Assembly (NCBI GenBank): GCA_019638485.1
Contig: JAHBTP010000001.1
Location: 1,240,001 to 1,304,000, forward strand
Reading direction: 5' to 3'
Source of the DNA: Ferruginibacter sp.
Lineage (GTDB): Bacteria; Bacteroidota; Bacteroidia; Chitinophagales; Chitinophagaceae
Length of the DNA: 64,000 nucleotides
In this document: positions 50,830 to 60,658 of the stretch, piece after piece
How positions within the stretch are numbered: the stretch's first letter is position 1
How the letters are laid out: each line of letters starts with the position of its first letter
Notes under the pieces: generated by a model
The model's database searches: none
What the model was told of the DNA's origin: nothing
Seen by the model: the letters and a program-made list of their open reading frames with translations, nothing else
Made by a program: the position numbers and the translations under genes

Positions 50830-51963
50830 ATGAAAGTTGCTGTTTTGGGCGCCGGAATGGTTGGCCGTACAATTGCATTAGACCTTATCAAATATTTTGA
50901 AGTTACTTCTTTCGACAGAAACATAACCATGCTTCAAATACTTCAAAAGCGAAACACACAAATAAAAACCCAAGAGGCAGATTTATCAGATACACGCAGC
51001 TATGAAACACTATTTTCTTCTTTCGAATATATCGTTAGTGCAGTTCCGGGATTTATGGGATTTAAAACATTAGAAGCACTGGTTAAACTGGGCAAAAAGG
51101 TTGCTGATATCTCCTTCTTTCCTGAGGATGCGCTAACACTGGATGAATTAGCTAAAGCGAATAATGCAACCGCAATTGTAGATTGTGGTGTAGCACCAGG
51201 AATGAGTAATTTAATTTTAGGTTTTTATAATCAGGAAATGCATATCAACCATTTCAATTGTATGGTAGGTGGCTTACCTGTTCAAAGAGAGTTCCCCTGG
51301 GAATATAAGGCACCTTTTTCACCGGTAGATGTAATTGAAGAATATATGCGTCCTGCCAGATACAAAGAAAATGGACATATCGTTGTTCGTGAAGCACTAA
51401 GTGACCCCGAGTTAGTGAATATCCCACCCGTTGGAACACTTGAATCTTTTAACACAGATGGCTTAAGGAGTTTATTATTTACCCTTCCACATATTCCGAA
51501 TATGAAAGAAAAGACATTGCGTTATCCCGGGCATATTCGATTTATTCAAGCATTAAAACAATCCGGCTTTTTTGATGAGAAACCTATCAAATATAAAAAT
51601 CAAGAAATTATCCCATTACAATTCACTTCTGCATTATTGTTTAATCAATGGGAGCTAAAGCAGGGTGAGAAAGAATTTACCATAATGAAAATAGATATTA
51701 GTGGCGAAAACAAAAAAGGCAAGATTGATATTTCTTATTTACTTTATGATGAAGGGGATATAGATACTCAAAATTCATCCATGAGCAGAACAACCGGATT
51801 CACCTGTGCAGCCATGTTAAACCTGATGCACCAAAAAATGTTTTCAAAAAAAGGAATCTTCCCGCCTGAATTAGTAGGAAGCGAGCCAGGGTGTTATCAA
51901 TTCGTAATGGATTATCTTAATAAAAGAGGTGTGCACTACAGCATTACTGTTTTACAATCTTAA
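50830..51963 (+). CDS. Saccharopine dehydrogenase-like NAD(P)-binding protein
   Basis: 377 residues. N-terminal Rossmann fold (VLGAGMVGRTIA, about 5-16), then the saccharopine-dehydrogenase C-domain with DCGVAPGMSNLILG. It could be a lysine-metabolism enzyme or a general amino-acid reductase; motifs do not settle the substrate. It overlaps the convergent M43 protease by 20 bp. Confidence 0.82.
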   Translation: MKVAVLGAGMVGRTIALDLIKYFEVTSFDRNITMLQILQKRNTQIKTQEADLSDTRSYETLFSSFEYIVSAVPGFMGFKTLEALVKLGKKVADISFFPEDALTLDELAKANNATAIVDCGVAPGMSNLILGFYNQEMHINHFNCMVGGLPVQREFPWEYKAPFSPVDVIEEYMRPARYKENGHIVVREALSDPELVNIPPVGTLESFNTDGLRSLLFTLPHIPNMKEKTLRYPGHIRFIQALKQSGFFDEKPIKYKNQEIIPLQFTSALLFNQWELKQGEKEFTIMKIDISGENKKGKIDISYLLYDEGDIDTQNSSMSRTTGFTCAAMLNLMHQKMFSKKGIFPPELVGSEPGCYQFVMDYLNKRGVHYSITVLQS

Positions 51964-53164
51964 ATGTTAATGCTGATTTCCCCTCTCCAACACGCAATAC
52001 ATAAATACCACGTTGTAAATTACTCGGTTGAATAATTGTAACAGGATGAGCTAAAATACTCTTGTACATTATCCGTCCATATATATCCAGGATAACCACG
52101 GTTTTCCCGGCGGGATTAACATCATTTGTAGCTTCTATTTTCAGGGTTTGAACAAATGGATTAGGATATACTTTTAAAGAAAGAGTGACTTCCGGTTCGG
52201 GTTCCGGCAATGGGCCACCATCCGGTATCGGGCCGGCAGTAGAATTAGTTGAATCACACGCAAAAGATTGCAAGAAATTATTGCGTGCTCCATTGATAGC
52301 AAACACACTACGCATCTTTGCTTTCTGCCCTTGAGTAAACATCTTCATGCAGTCATCATTGGTTAGATCCATAAAGTTCATAAACATATCACCGTATGTA
52401 TTAGGAGAGCAAGAAGATACATGAGGAAAAGATGGACAATTGAAGTTAAATGTTTCCTGTTGGGGAGTGTCGTCCACATCATCGGAGCCACAAGTTTGAT
52501 CGCCCCAAATGTGCTTCAAACCCATCCAATGTGCCACCTCATGTGTTGTGGTACGGCCTTTATTAAATGGAGCACGGGCTGTGCCAATTGTACCAAAAGC
52601 ATCCCAGTTAATTACCACACCATCTCTATCCGGCTGAGATCCCGGCAATGTAGAATAACCTAATGAACGACCAAATAAATTACAAACCCATATATTCAAA
52701 TAGCGACGATTATCCCAGGTGTCATCACCACCTGCTGCTGTATATTTCATTCCATCATCACCTAAAAAGAATTCTCGATATGTATAACGGCGAACAATAC
52801 CCGAAGTTGGCCTTCCTTGCGGATCTACCTTTGCTAAACAAAATTGAATACGGGTATCCGCAGCGAAGGATTTAAAATAATCAGGCACGGAAGCGGCATC
52901 TGAATTTTGCATACGGAAATCTTCATTCAATACAATCAATTGCGACATTACCTGCGCATCACTAATATTTTGTGCTGAATTATTATATAATACATGAACC
53001 ACCACAGGAATCATGATTACTTCATCAGATAAGGTATCACGTAACCCAAGTTCAGGAGTTAACGACAATGATTTTACTTCACGAGTATCGGTAAGGCACA
53101 CACGCTGCCCAAAGCCAAAATGGAATGCAAAGCAAAGAGATAAAAGCAAAAAAATAAAACGCAT
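51944..53164 (-). CDS. Secreted M43-family zinc metalloprotease with T9SS sorting domain
   Basis: 406 residues. Signal peptide (about 1-19), a metalloprotease domain with HEVAHWMGLKH (about 208-218, three zinc ligands and the catalytic Glu; pappalysin/M43 type), Cys-rich following loop (TCGSDDVDDTPQ), and a C-terminal type IX secretion sorting domain (about 325-406: KVYPNPF then a Greek-key pattern ending KIVKQ). It should be exported by the type IX machinery, whose genes are not in the window. Convergent with the saccharopine-like gene, 20-bp overlap. Confidence 0.9.
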   Translation of the reverse strand: MRFIFLLLSLCFAFHFGFGQRVCLTDTREVKSLSLTPELGLRDTLSDEVIMIPVVVHVLYNNSAQNISDAQVMSQLIVLNEDFRMQNSDAASVPDYFKSFAADTRIQFCLAKVDPQGRPTSGIVRRYTYREFFLGDDGMKYTAAGGDDTWDNRRYLNIWVCNLFGRSLGYSTLPGSQPDRDGVVINWDAFGTIGTARAPFNKGRTTTHEVAHWMGLKHIWGDQTCGSDDVDDTPQQETFNFNCPSFPHVSSCSPNTYGDMFMNFMDLTNDDCMKMFTQGQKAKMRSVFAINGARNNFLQSFACDSTNSTAGPIPDGGPLPEPEPEVTLSLKVYPNPFVQTLKIEATNDVNPAGKTVVILDIYGRIMYKSILAHPVTIIQPSNLQRGIYVLRVGEGKSALTFKIVKQ

Positions 53165-53411
53165 CGAAAAAATATTTTAGATAAATATTTTTTCATCTGA
53201 TATGGAACAGGCCTTGGAATAGGATTTGCGGAAATAACTAAAATAGGATGATTCAGAAAACTGAAAATTGGAAGGAACCGATCATTTAAACATTCTTGTA
53301 AATGTATAAATACCCGGTTTCAGAAGTAGCGTGAAGATAATACCCAAAAAATAGAAAATGAAATAAAAACCTTAATTTTTTGCATCGCCCTGAAAAAAGT
53401 TAATTTCAACC

Positions 53412-53419
53412 TACTTTTG
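53412..53419 (+). promoter_or_regulatory. -7 box next to the glutaminyl cyclase gene
   Basis: TACTTTTG, exact TAnnTTTG, 4 nt before ATG 53424, another possible leaderless start. Confidence 0.4.
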
Positions 53420-53423
53420 TTAC

Positions 53424-54242
53424 ATGAATACACTTAACATCCGCTTTTTATTATTATTTTGTACTATATGCGTAATAGGTTGCGGTACAAGTAGTAACGA
53501 CGATGTTGATCATAATCTCAACACCTCCTATGCAGGGATTCCTGCACCCAAAATCTTTGATTATCCCGTAATTGCCCAACAATTTCATGATACCTCAGCT
53601 TTTACCCAAGGGCTACAATACTATAAGGGAATTTTATATGAAAGTACCGGTGACTATGCTGCATCTTCTTTAAGAAAGACAGATCGAAAAACCGGTAAGG
53701 TAATGGAAAAGCACATCATGGGTAGTAATGACATCTTTGGAGAAGGGATTACTATTTTGCACGATACATTATATCAGCTCACGTGGACAAACCACATTGT
53801 ATATGTGTACACACTCAATAATTTGGCAACCCCATTTAAAACATTCAATTGGCCGTATGAAGGATGGGGGATTACCAACAATGGGAAAGAATTAATAATA
53901 AGCGATGGTAGTGCTAACCTTTATTTTGTTACCCCCACCGATTTTCGTGTACAGAACACCGTTAGAGTTACCGATAATCGAGGTATCATTCCCAATATCA
54001 ACGAACTTGAATATGTAAAAGGAAAGATTTATGCTAATGTATTTCAAACCAATGATATAATTGAAATAGATCCTGAAAGCGGCCACGTAACCGGTAAAAT
54101 TACCTTAAACAACTTACTTACGCCCGAGGACATTAAGTACAATACGGATGTAATGAATGGAATTGCCTATGACAGTACAACCAATACCTTGCTTATTACC
54201 GGTAAAAGGTGGCCAAAATTATTTGAACTTCGATTACCTTAA
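53424..54242 (+). CDS. Glutaminyl-peptide cyclotransferase (plant-type QC) lipoprotein
   Basis: 272 residues. Lipobox VIGC (Cys20), then a five-bladed beta-propeller of the bacterial/plant glutamine cyclotransferase family: FTQGLQYYKGILYESTGDY, FGEGITIL, YEGWGITNNGKELIISDGS, NELEYVKGKIYANV, MNGIAYDSTTNTLLITGK. It converts N-terminal Gln to pyroglutamate on exported proteins, which matters in Bacteroidota because many signal-peptide cleavage sites leave an N-terminal Gln; several proteins in this window end their signal at AQ. Overlaps the next gene by 4 bp at its end. Confidence 0.9.
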   Translation: MNTLNIRFLLLFCTICVIGCGTSSNDDVDHNLNTSYAGIPAPKIFDYPVIAQQFHDTSAFTQGLQYYKGILYESTGDYAASSLRKTDRKTGKVMEKHIMGSNDIFGEGITILHDTLYQLTWTNHIVYVYTLNNLATPFKTFNWPYEGWGITNNGKELIISDGSANLYFVTPTDFRVQNTVRVTDNRGIIPNINELEYVKGKIYANVFQTNDIIEIDPESGHVTGKITLNNLLTPEDIKYNTDVMNGIAYDSTTNTLLITGKRWPKLFELRLP

Positions 54243-55126
54243 ACAGATTCAGCGATATAAATAAGAGAACTACACTTTTCTGCTTTCCATAGGGCAGCTA
54301 TGTTTGACTGTAGTCCATAAAAACATGCCGGTATAATACGGTTCCTTCCGGTTTTGTATTTTTCACTTAACATGCTTACATAAAAACTATCAAACCACAT
54401 GGGTGCTTTTTTTAGACAAACAAAGCCATGCTTTTCAAAAAGTATTTTTAAACTTAAAGGAGAAAAGTGATATAAATGTCGGGGCACATCCCATGCAGCC
54501 CAATATGCACCATAATGCATCCGGTCCCTACAGCAATAATTAGGAACAGCAATAATTAATTTGCCACCGGGCTTTAGCAATCTTTTAAATTCATCCATAT
54601 AACCATGAAGATCATGTACATGTTCCAACACGTGCCATAAGGTTATAACATCATAATTATCTGAAAGCTGAAACAATGTTTCTAGTGGTTGCAATGATAG
54701 TTTATACTTCTGCCGCGCAACTGCTACCGCTCCTGAATCAGGCTCTAATGCGGTAACCTGCCATCCTGATTTCTGCATAGCATCCGCAAACGCACCTGTA
54801 CCTGCTCCAACATCTAAAAGCTTACCTGCATTTTTTTTACTCACCCGCTGAATTAGCTTAGCCTTTTTCTTCAATGTATAATTTCGAACCTTATGATACA
54901 TCCAATTAACAAACCCTTGTTGCGTGTCTGAATGGGAAATGTAATTTTCTGAGCGGTAGTAGGGCGCTATAGATAAAGCATCAGGTACACCCTGAGTAAA
55001 TAAGACTGTACAGTGCAAACAATTCCAAACTTCAAACAACTCACCTGATACCGAAAAATCTTTTACGGCAAAATTCATTTTCACCAAATCACTTAAACAA
55101 ACGGGACATTGCTTGTACTGAATCAT
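54239..55126 (-). CDS. Class I SAM-dependent methyltransferase with zinc-ribbon N-terminus
   Basis: 295 residues. An N-terminal Cys cluster (CPVC near residue 7 and CLHC near 37) resembles a small zinc ribbon, followed by a Methyltransf_23-like domain (LLDVGAGTGAFADAM at about 99-113, LWHVLEHVHDL at about 153). Such proteins methylate sugars or small molecules in polysaccharide synthesis. It is the last gene of the operon 60462-54239, 8 nt after the HU-like gene, and convergent with the cyclase gene. Confidence 0.82.
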   Translation of the reverse strand: MIQYKQCPVCLSDLVKMNFAVKDFSVSGELFEVWNCLHCTVLFTQGVPDALSIAPYYRSENYISHSDTQQGFVNWMYHKVRNYTLKKKAKLIQRVSKKNAGKLLDVGAGTGAFADAMQKSGWQVTALEPDSGAVAVARQKYKLSLQPLETLFQLSDNYDVITLWHVLEHVHDLHGYMDEFKRLLKPGGKLIIAVPNYCCRDRMHYGAYWAAWDVPRHLYHFSPLSLKILFEKHGFVCLKKAPMWFDSFYVSMLSEKYKTGRNRIIPACFYGLQSNIAALWKAEKCSSLIYIAESV

Positions 55127-55134
55127 GAATCAAT

Positions 55135-55770
55135 TTATGGGAATATCTTATAGCCTACAGGTGCATCAGTTGATGGGATGGATTGCATGGTGCCAAATTT
55201 GCCTGGAGTATTGGCTTGCGTAAAATAAATCACACAGCCTATAATGATTATCATTGCAATTATTATTGCGGCTATCCAATTCAAATCAAATCTCTTTTCA
55301 CTTGATTTCGAATAAAATTCCGACATCTGTTCTGTAGTCCGCTCTTTATCACCTACCAATAGCGGATGAACCGATTGTTTTTTGATTATCCGCACAGCTT
55401 TCACTTCCGGCTGAAAAGAAGAATGTAGCTGGGAGGATCTGAAGGTTAAATTTCCATGGGCATCTGCAAAAAAGGTTCCCACTCCGGATATACGCTTTTC
55501 AGCATTCCGCATTGCAGTAATATTCGTACACCAATTTTGAAACTGAACCTTTGTTTCTAGTAATCCCAGGCCCAGGCAGGAAGAAAGATATTCAATAATG
55601 TTTTGTGCATCATAATTACCCTTTATTAATACAATCTCAGGCATGGGGGGAATCATAGTTTGTTCTATTTGACTATATGTAGCTGAACGCCATTGAAATT
55701 GTAACTCCCCCACACCCGGCAACGGGCAGGCTTTTTGCCAAAACAAAAATTCTGTAATAAACCTTTCCAT
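55135..55770 (-). CDS. HU-CCDC81-like domain protein with C-terminal membrane helix
   Basis: 211 residues. The N-terminal 130 residues show two half-repeats of the bacterial CCDC81-type HU fold: CPLPGVGELQFQWRSATY with PPMPEIVL, then FQNWCTNI with KRISGVGTFFADAHGNLTF. A hydrophilic linker and one transmembrane helix (about 172-195) follow. Related proteins in Bacteroidota carry SPOR or other tails; this one lacks SPOR. Start at ATG 55770, 5 nt after the barrel gene stop. A role in linking the envelope to DNA or peptidoglycan is speculation. Confidence 0.5.
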   Translation of the reverse strand: MERFITEFLFWQKACPLPGVGELQFQWRSATYSQIEQTMIPPMPEIVLIKGNYDAQNIIEYLSSCLGLGLLETKVQFQNWCTNITAMRNAEKRISGVGTFFADAHGNLTFRSSQLHSSFQPEVKAVRIIKKQSVHPLLVGDKERTTEQMSEFYSKSSEKRFDLNWIAAIIIAMIIIIGCVIYFTQANTPGKFGTMQSIPSTDAPVGYKIFP

Positions 55771-55775
55771 ATCAA

Positions 55776-57407
55776 TTAAAAATGGACAATAATTCCGCCC
55801 AGTAAATTTAGTCCATATACCGGGTACATTGGCCACCGTTCATACTTTTTACCAAAAACATTATTCACATCCAACCATGCCGCAAACTGGTTATTTATTT
55901 TATATTCTGCGCCAATACTTAAATCTGTTCCTCCCTTACCTGTTCGCTCACCTTTTTCGGCATCAAGGATTTTTGTACTGGCAAAGCTGTAAAAATCACC
56001 CTTAACCAAAAGTCGTTTCAACACCTGGTATCTGGCAGAAGCTCGTATTTCCAATGGCGTGGTATTCCAGGCCCTGCTATAAATATTTCGATTGGTATAT
56101 CCATTAAGTGTAAACGCACCTGTAAGTTCCAGATTTTCTTGAAACAGATAACTCACGTTACCGTGTATCCGCAAATTATTCATCTTAGTTTCATTACCTA
56201 CTGTAAATGCTTTTATTGATGCAATAGTATCATTCAAAAACATGGCATAATTATAATAAGTTATCCATGACACCTTACCACCAAAGTTAAAATGACTACC
56301 TAAGGTTGCCTTTACTCCTCCATAAAATTCAATTTCTCGTTCATTAAAGCGTTCATTAAGCGGGCTTATATATGGATTTATAGCAGACAAATTACGCATG
56401 GTATTCTTTTCAATACGGCCTACCCAGCCACCTTGGAGCATAAGCAAGTTATCCGCAAACCGGGCTTCGAAATAAATATTTGGCAACCAATATAGCTTAC
56501 TGTTATCCCAAACAGGTGAAGCACCACCGGTTATCATTAGATTTTGCTTATAGTATTTTCCAGATAATCTCAGTGAGGCTATGGTATTATTAAATTGTGT
56601 ATCCAATACATTCCCTTTTGTAGTATAACGTGTATAATCTACATTAAATCCTGCCTTTACTGAGAATGTTTCTCCTATTTTCTTCTCTGCAGGAGCATCT
56701 AACACGAAATTCGTTTCTGACATTCCATCTGCTAATGAAAATAAGTTGATACCAATCCTTGGGTCATATTCAACACCAAGTTTATTAGGTTGTGTATTTT
56801 TCACTCCGCCCCGGATATCAAATTCATTATATTTTTGTTTTACATCACTTTTAGAAAAATCAAACAAATCATGATCGTATCCATATAAATGATAGGTACG
56901 TGAACTAAATCCTGCAGAAGCATACCATTCATGTCCTTTCGAAAAATAACTGGCTACTCCTTTAATATTCATAAGTGCATAATCTTGATTTTTTATGTTC
57001 CCTTTAGATGAAATATAATCCGCATACACATTGGTAAGCAGGTTAGGATCGTTGCCCAATGAAACACCTGCTCTTAAATAAGGAGTAGAATAATTACCGA
57101 ATCCTGCCTTAATAAAATTCTTCACACCCAAATCGAAAGAAGTATCGGCAAGCAGTGCCAGCGGTTTGAGTGTTGTAGCTTGATAGGCATAATATACATG
57201 CTGAGCAGGGATTTGGTATGGCGATACCATTCGATTGGTATCCTGTTGCAATAGTGAACCTGAAAAGTTTATTTTTGACAAGTTGCGTAAAACCGGCTTA
57301 TAGTTTGAGGTAATTTCAATAGACATAGGTCGGGAGGTATCGCGTTGGGCTTGTACCTGCACACTTATTACCGAAACAAAAGCAAATAGTAAAATTGAAT
57401 ATCGCAT
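55776..57407 (-). CDS. Outer-membrane beta-barrel protein
   Basis: 543 residues. Signal peptide (about 1-20, ending VQAQ), then a short N-terminal stretch and about 14-16 amphipathic strands with a terminal aromatic (IIVHF), typical of TonB-like or porin-like barrels, but there is no plug domain and no TonB box. It follows the 1010-residue TPR gene by 22 nt, a pairing I believe to be conserved in Bacteroidota. Substrate unknown. Confidence 0.7.
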   Translation of the reverse strand: MRYSILLFAFVSVISVQVQAQRDTSRPMSIEITSNYKPVLRNLSKINFSGSLLQQDTNRMVSPYQIPAQHVYYAYQATTLKPLALLADTSFDLGVKNFIKAGFGNYSTPYLRAGVSLGNDPNLLTNVYADYISSKGNIKNQDYALMNIKGVASYFSKGHEWYASAGFSSRTYHLYGYDHDLFDFSKSDVKQKYNEFDIRGGVKNTQPNKLGVEYDPRIGINLFSLADGMSETNFVLDAPAEKKIGETFSVKAGFNVDYTRYTTKGNVLDTQFNNTIASLRLSGKYYKQNLMITGGASPVWDNSKLYWLPNIYFEARFADNLLMLQGGWVGRIEKNTMRNLSAINPYISPLNERFNEREIEFYGGVKATLGSHFNFGGKVSWITYYNYAMFLNDTIASIKAFTVGNETKMNNLRIHGNVSYLFQENLELTGAFTLNGYTNRNIYSRAWNTTPLEIRASARYQVLKRLLVKGDFYSFASTKILDAEKGERTGKGGTDLSIGAEYKINNQFAAWLDVNNVFGKKYERWPMYPVYGLNLLGGIIVHF

Positions 57408-57429
57408 GAATGAAGATTGGCTTTTATAA

Positions 57430-60400
57430 TCAGTTATTAATTTTAGATTGTTTTTTTTCTGCTAAAACTGCTGCATCATATTTTTGAGCAGCTTTTTGTT
57501 TTAAATCGGAGATTACTGCATTCTGTGCAACACTTTCATAAGTAGCTTTCGCATTGAAATAATCTTTCTGCTCCATAAAAATATCTCCCAATAATATATA
57601 AGCACTAGTTACCCAATAATCATAAGAACCGGTTTCCTTAATAACGGCATTAGCTGATTTTTCAGCCTGGCTTAAATTACCCCGGATAAAATAGCAAACA
57701 GCCAGCTCATACCTTGCTTCTGCACCCCAACCACTCCGATTAATGACAATCACACTTTTAAACGCATTTATAGCCCCATCCCAGTCTTTATTCACTTGTA
57801 ATGATTTACCCAAAACAAGATTTGCTATTGATTTATCATCTGTAGTAATTCCTTTTTCGCTAAGTAACTCACGCGCTGCACTATTGGCTTCATCAAACGA
57901 TTTCAATTGGTAATAAGAACGGGTTAAGCCGCGAAGCGCTTCCAATCGGGCTCCTTCACTTATTCCATTGACACGTAAACGTTCAAAGTATTTTTTTGCT
58001 TCGCCATACTGTTTTGTTTCAAAATAAGCTAAACGACCTGCCTCCATGGTAGCATCTTCATAATACTTACTAAATCCTTTGTCTGAAACAAAAGCAAAAC
58101 CTTTAAGTGCATTGATAAAATCTCCTTTTTTTACCAAGCATACGCTACGCATATAGGTAGCATCCAGCACAAATGTGCCATTAGGATAATTGATTAAATA
58201 ATTTTGCAATGCCGGTTCTGCTGCAGAATAATCTTCGTTATTAAACCGTAGTTCTGCAGATACAAAGGCTAATGAATCGGCTTCAGTATCCGAAACATCA
58301 TAGCCTACACTTTTACTAAGTTTTACAAAATCCTGAGGCCGGCCGGATTCAATCAAAATATCTTTTGCACTTTGCAATGCTTCTCTTGCTTCGGTGGAGT
58401 GCGGATATTTCTTAATTAGCGTTTCATATAGATTCAGTGCTTCTTTATTATTTCCACTGTTGTAATGGGCTAATGCAGATTGAAGGTAGGCCTGAGGTTT
58501 AAGTCCTTCATTAGACGACACCAGCACTTTGTCGAAATAGGGTAAGGCATCTTTGGGCCTTTCATCGGCGAGATAGGTATGTGCGATTTCCATATTGGCC
58601 TCCTGAGCCAGGCTGCTGGAGGGATTTTGAGCAGTAATACGAGACATCAACTTGATTTTCTCTTGGCTGTTATAGATACCGGCGATTCTTGCTTTTTGAA
58701 ACAATGCGTATTCCAACTGTGGTAAGGATTGATTTATAAAAGCATCATATACTGTATTTGCCTTTGTATAGTTACGCATCATATATAAAGCATCACCGCT
58801 TCTTAAATATGCATCTTGTTCTAAAGCTGAAGATCGAGATGAAACTTGTGCAGCAATTGCCTTAAAATAATCGAATGCATCTTCGTACAAGTCGAGATAA
58901 AGTGAGCTATAACCTAAATTATAACGTGCTGCATTTATGTTTGCTTCCCCCTGCCCCGGTACATTAGCAGAAAGAAATGCTCTGGTAAACCTAAGCGCAT
59001 CCGCATAGCGCTGTTGACGAAATGCAATCTCTCCTCTCCAGAACTGCGCATAAGGCCTGAGGTTATTACTATACGAATTAGAAATAACATCGGCCATCAA
59101 AACATCTGCTTGTGCCAATTGCTGGTCATTTATCAATTCAATAGCCCTACCATACATTATATCCGCAAAAATTCTCTCCATACCCGGTGTTGGCTTTGCA
59201 ATTCCGCGATATATCTCCATAGCTTCCCGGAAGTTGCTGGTGTGAGATAAGATATTCAACAATATTTCATTGGCTTCATCGCGATATTCAGATTTGGGAT
59301 AGTCTGCGATAAATTGTCTCATTTCAGACAAGGCCACATCCTGATACCCCAATTCATAAGAAAGTTTTGCATAATTGAACCGAGCAATTTGTTGTTGGGT
59401 TTCATTACTGCTATTATTTGCACAATATTGAAATGCGCTTCTGGCATTTGCTTTATCTCCCTTTTTTAAATATAAACTTCCTAAAAGGTACATACTATTT
59501 TGCCCCATTGAATCCTTCTCCCCGCTTAATTGTTTAAATCCTTCAATAGCTTTTTCCATATCACCTACCTTGTAATGGGCAAAGCTATATTCATACATTA
59601 CTTCCTTACTAACCTTATCAGCACTATTCACGTAATCATCAAGGAGCGGTAAGGCAGCAGAATAATTCTGCGCCTCATAATCCAATTGGCCAATCAGCAG
59701 TTTCATCCTGTTTCCATAATAAAGATTATCTCCGCTATTTAAAATTTCGGTACCATACTTTTTTGCCTCCTCTTTATTACCCTGGAAGTAATAAATTTCT
59801 GCAATGTAATAGGGCACAACTTCATTATATGGTTCAACAGATTCTACCGATTTAAAAGATTTTAATGCTGTGTTATAATCTTTATCAGAATAGGCTATAA
59901 ATCCATAATAATAATTTGCTGCTGTGAAATATTTATTTCCCGGTAGTTGAATAATTTCGGCAAACAAGGGTTTAGCCTCATTAAATTGTTTCAAATTAAA
60001 ATAGGAATATGCCAGTTCAAACTTTGCATCTGCTACTTGGGCATTAGTTAGATTATCTACACCTGCATACCCGTAATATTGAATCGCGGAAGAATACTCA
60101 CCTTTTAAAAAATAGTAATGTGCGAGGTGAAAAGACATCAATTGAATACGCGGTTCATTGCTTACACTGTTTATATATTGCACGGCATCACCAGTAGCTA
60201 ATTCCTGCATTAATTTCAAACGACACACCACCTCATAATACCATACATCCTCACGTAGGTATGAATGTTCACTGGCCATATTTGCAGGATATTTATCCAG
60301 CAATTCTTTCACCAGAGGATAAGCCAGCGCATACTGTTCCTTTACAAACAAATCTCGTGCTTCCTTATACTGTTTTTCAGAATCTGTAATTACGTGTGTA

Positions 60401-60462
60401 GCCTGTGAAAATCCAACAATAGAAAAACACACCATAAATAAAACCAAAATGCTTCCTTTCAT
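57430..60462 (-). CDS. Large exported TPR protein
   Basis: 1010 residues. Signal peptide (about 1-19, ending GFSQ) and roughly 20 tetratricopeptide/Sel1-like repeats over the whole length, for example KEQYALAYPLVKELLDKYP, LKSFKSVESVEPYNEVVPYY, and DALPYFDKVLVSSNEGLKP. It is likely a periplasmic or outer-membrane scaffold for the beta-barrel protein encoded next. Size and repeat density resemble YbgF-like or secretion-complex scaffolds. A TAnnTTTG box at 60496-60503 lies 33 nt before the ATG. Confidence 0.78.
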   Translation of the reverse strand: MKGSILVLFMVCFSIVGFSQATHVITDSEKQYKEARDLFVKEQYALAYPLVKELLDKYPANMASEHSYLREDVWYYEVVCRLKLMQELATGDAVQYINSVSNEPRIQLMSFHLAHYYFLKGEYSSAIQYYGYAGVDNLTNAQVADAKFELAYSYFNLKQFNEAKPLFAEIIQLPGNKYFTAANYYYGFIAYSDKDYNTALKSFKSVESVEPYNEVVPYYIAEIYYFQGNKEEAKKYGTEILNSGDNLYYGNRMKLLIGQLDYEAQNYSAALPLLDDYVNSADKVSKEVMYEYSFAHYKVGDMEKAIEGFKQLSGEKDSMGQNSMYLLGSLYLKKGDKANARSAFQYCANNSSNETQQQIARFNYAKLSYELGYQDVALSEMRQFIADYPKSEYRDEANEILLNILSHTSNFREAMEIYRGIAKPTPGMERIFADIMYGRAIELINDQQLAQADVLMADVISNSYSNNLRPYAQFWRGEIAFRQQRYADALRFTRAFLSANVPGQGEANINAARYNLGYSSLYLDLYEDAFDYFKAIAAQVSSRSSALEQDAYLRSGDALYMMRNYTKANTVYDAFINQSLPQLEYALFQKARIAGIYNSQEKIKLMSRITAQNPSSSLAQEANMEIAHTYLADERPKDALPYFDKVLVSSNEGLKPQAYLQSALAHYNSGNNKEALNLYETLIKKYPHSTEAREALQSAKDILIESGRPQDFVKLSKSVGYDVSDTEADSLAFVSAELRFNNEDYSAAEPALQNYLINYPNGTFVLDATYMRSVCLVKKGDFINALKGFAFVSDKGFSKYYEDATMEAGRLAYFETKQYGEAKKYFERLRVNGISEGARLEALRGLTRSYYQLKSFDEANSAARELLSEKGITTDDKSIANLVLGKSLQVNKDWDGAINAFKSVIVINRSGWGAEARYELAVCYFIRGNLSQAEKSANAVIKETGSYDYWVTSAYILLGDIFMEQKDYFNAKATYESVAQNAVISDLKQKAAQKYDAAVLAEKKQSKINN

Positions 60463-60495
60463 AATTGATTGATATAGGCGATTAAATCATCGTTG

Positions 60496-60503
60496 CAAAT
60501 GTA
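60496..60503 (-). promoter_or_regulatory. -7 promoter box of the TPR/barrel/HU-like/methyltransferase operon
   Basis: Minus strand TACATTTG, exact TAnnTTTG, 33 nt before ATG 60462. No clear -33 TTG. Confidence 0.45.
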
Positions 60504-60658
60504 ACACTACTCTACTAAAACCCAGCTACAAAAACAACCCATCAAAATCCATTGTAAACAAATGCAAACAACTTATTCACGCTGTTAAAAGATTGATAAA
60601 GAAATAAATCAAGCCTTTTATATTATCTTTACTTGTACAACACATAAAACCCTCCTTT

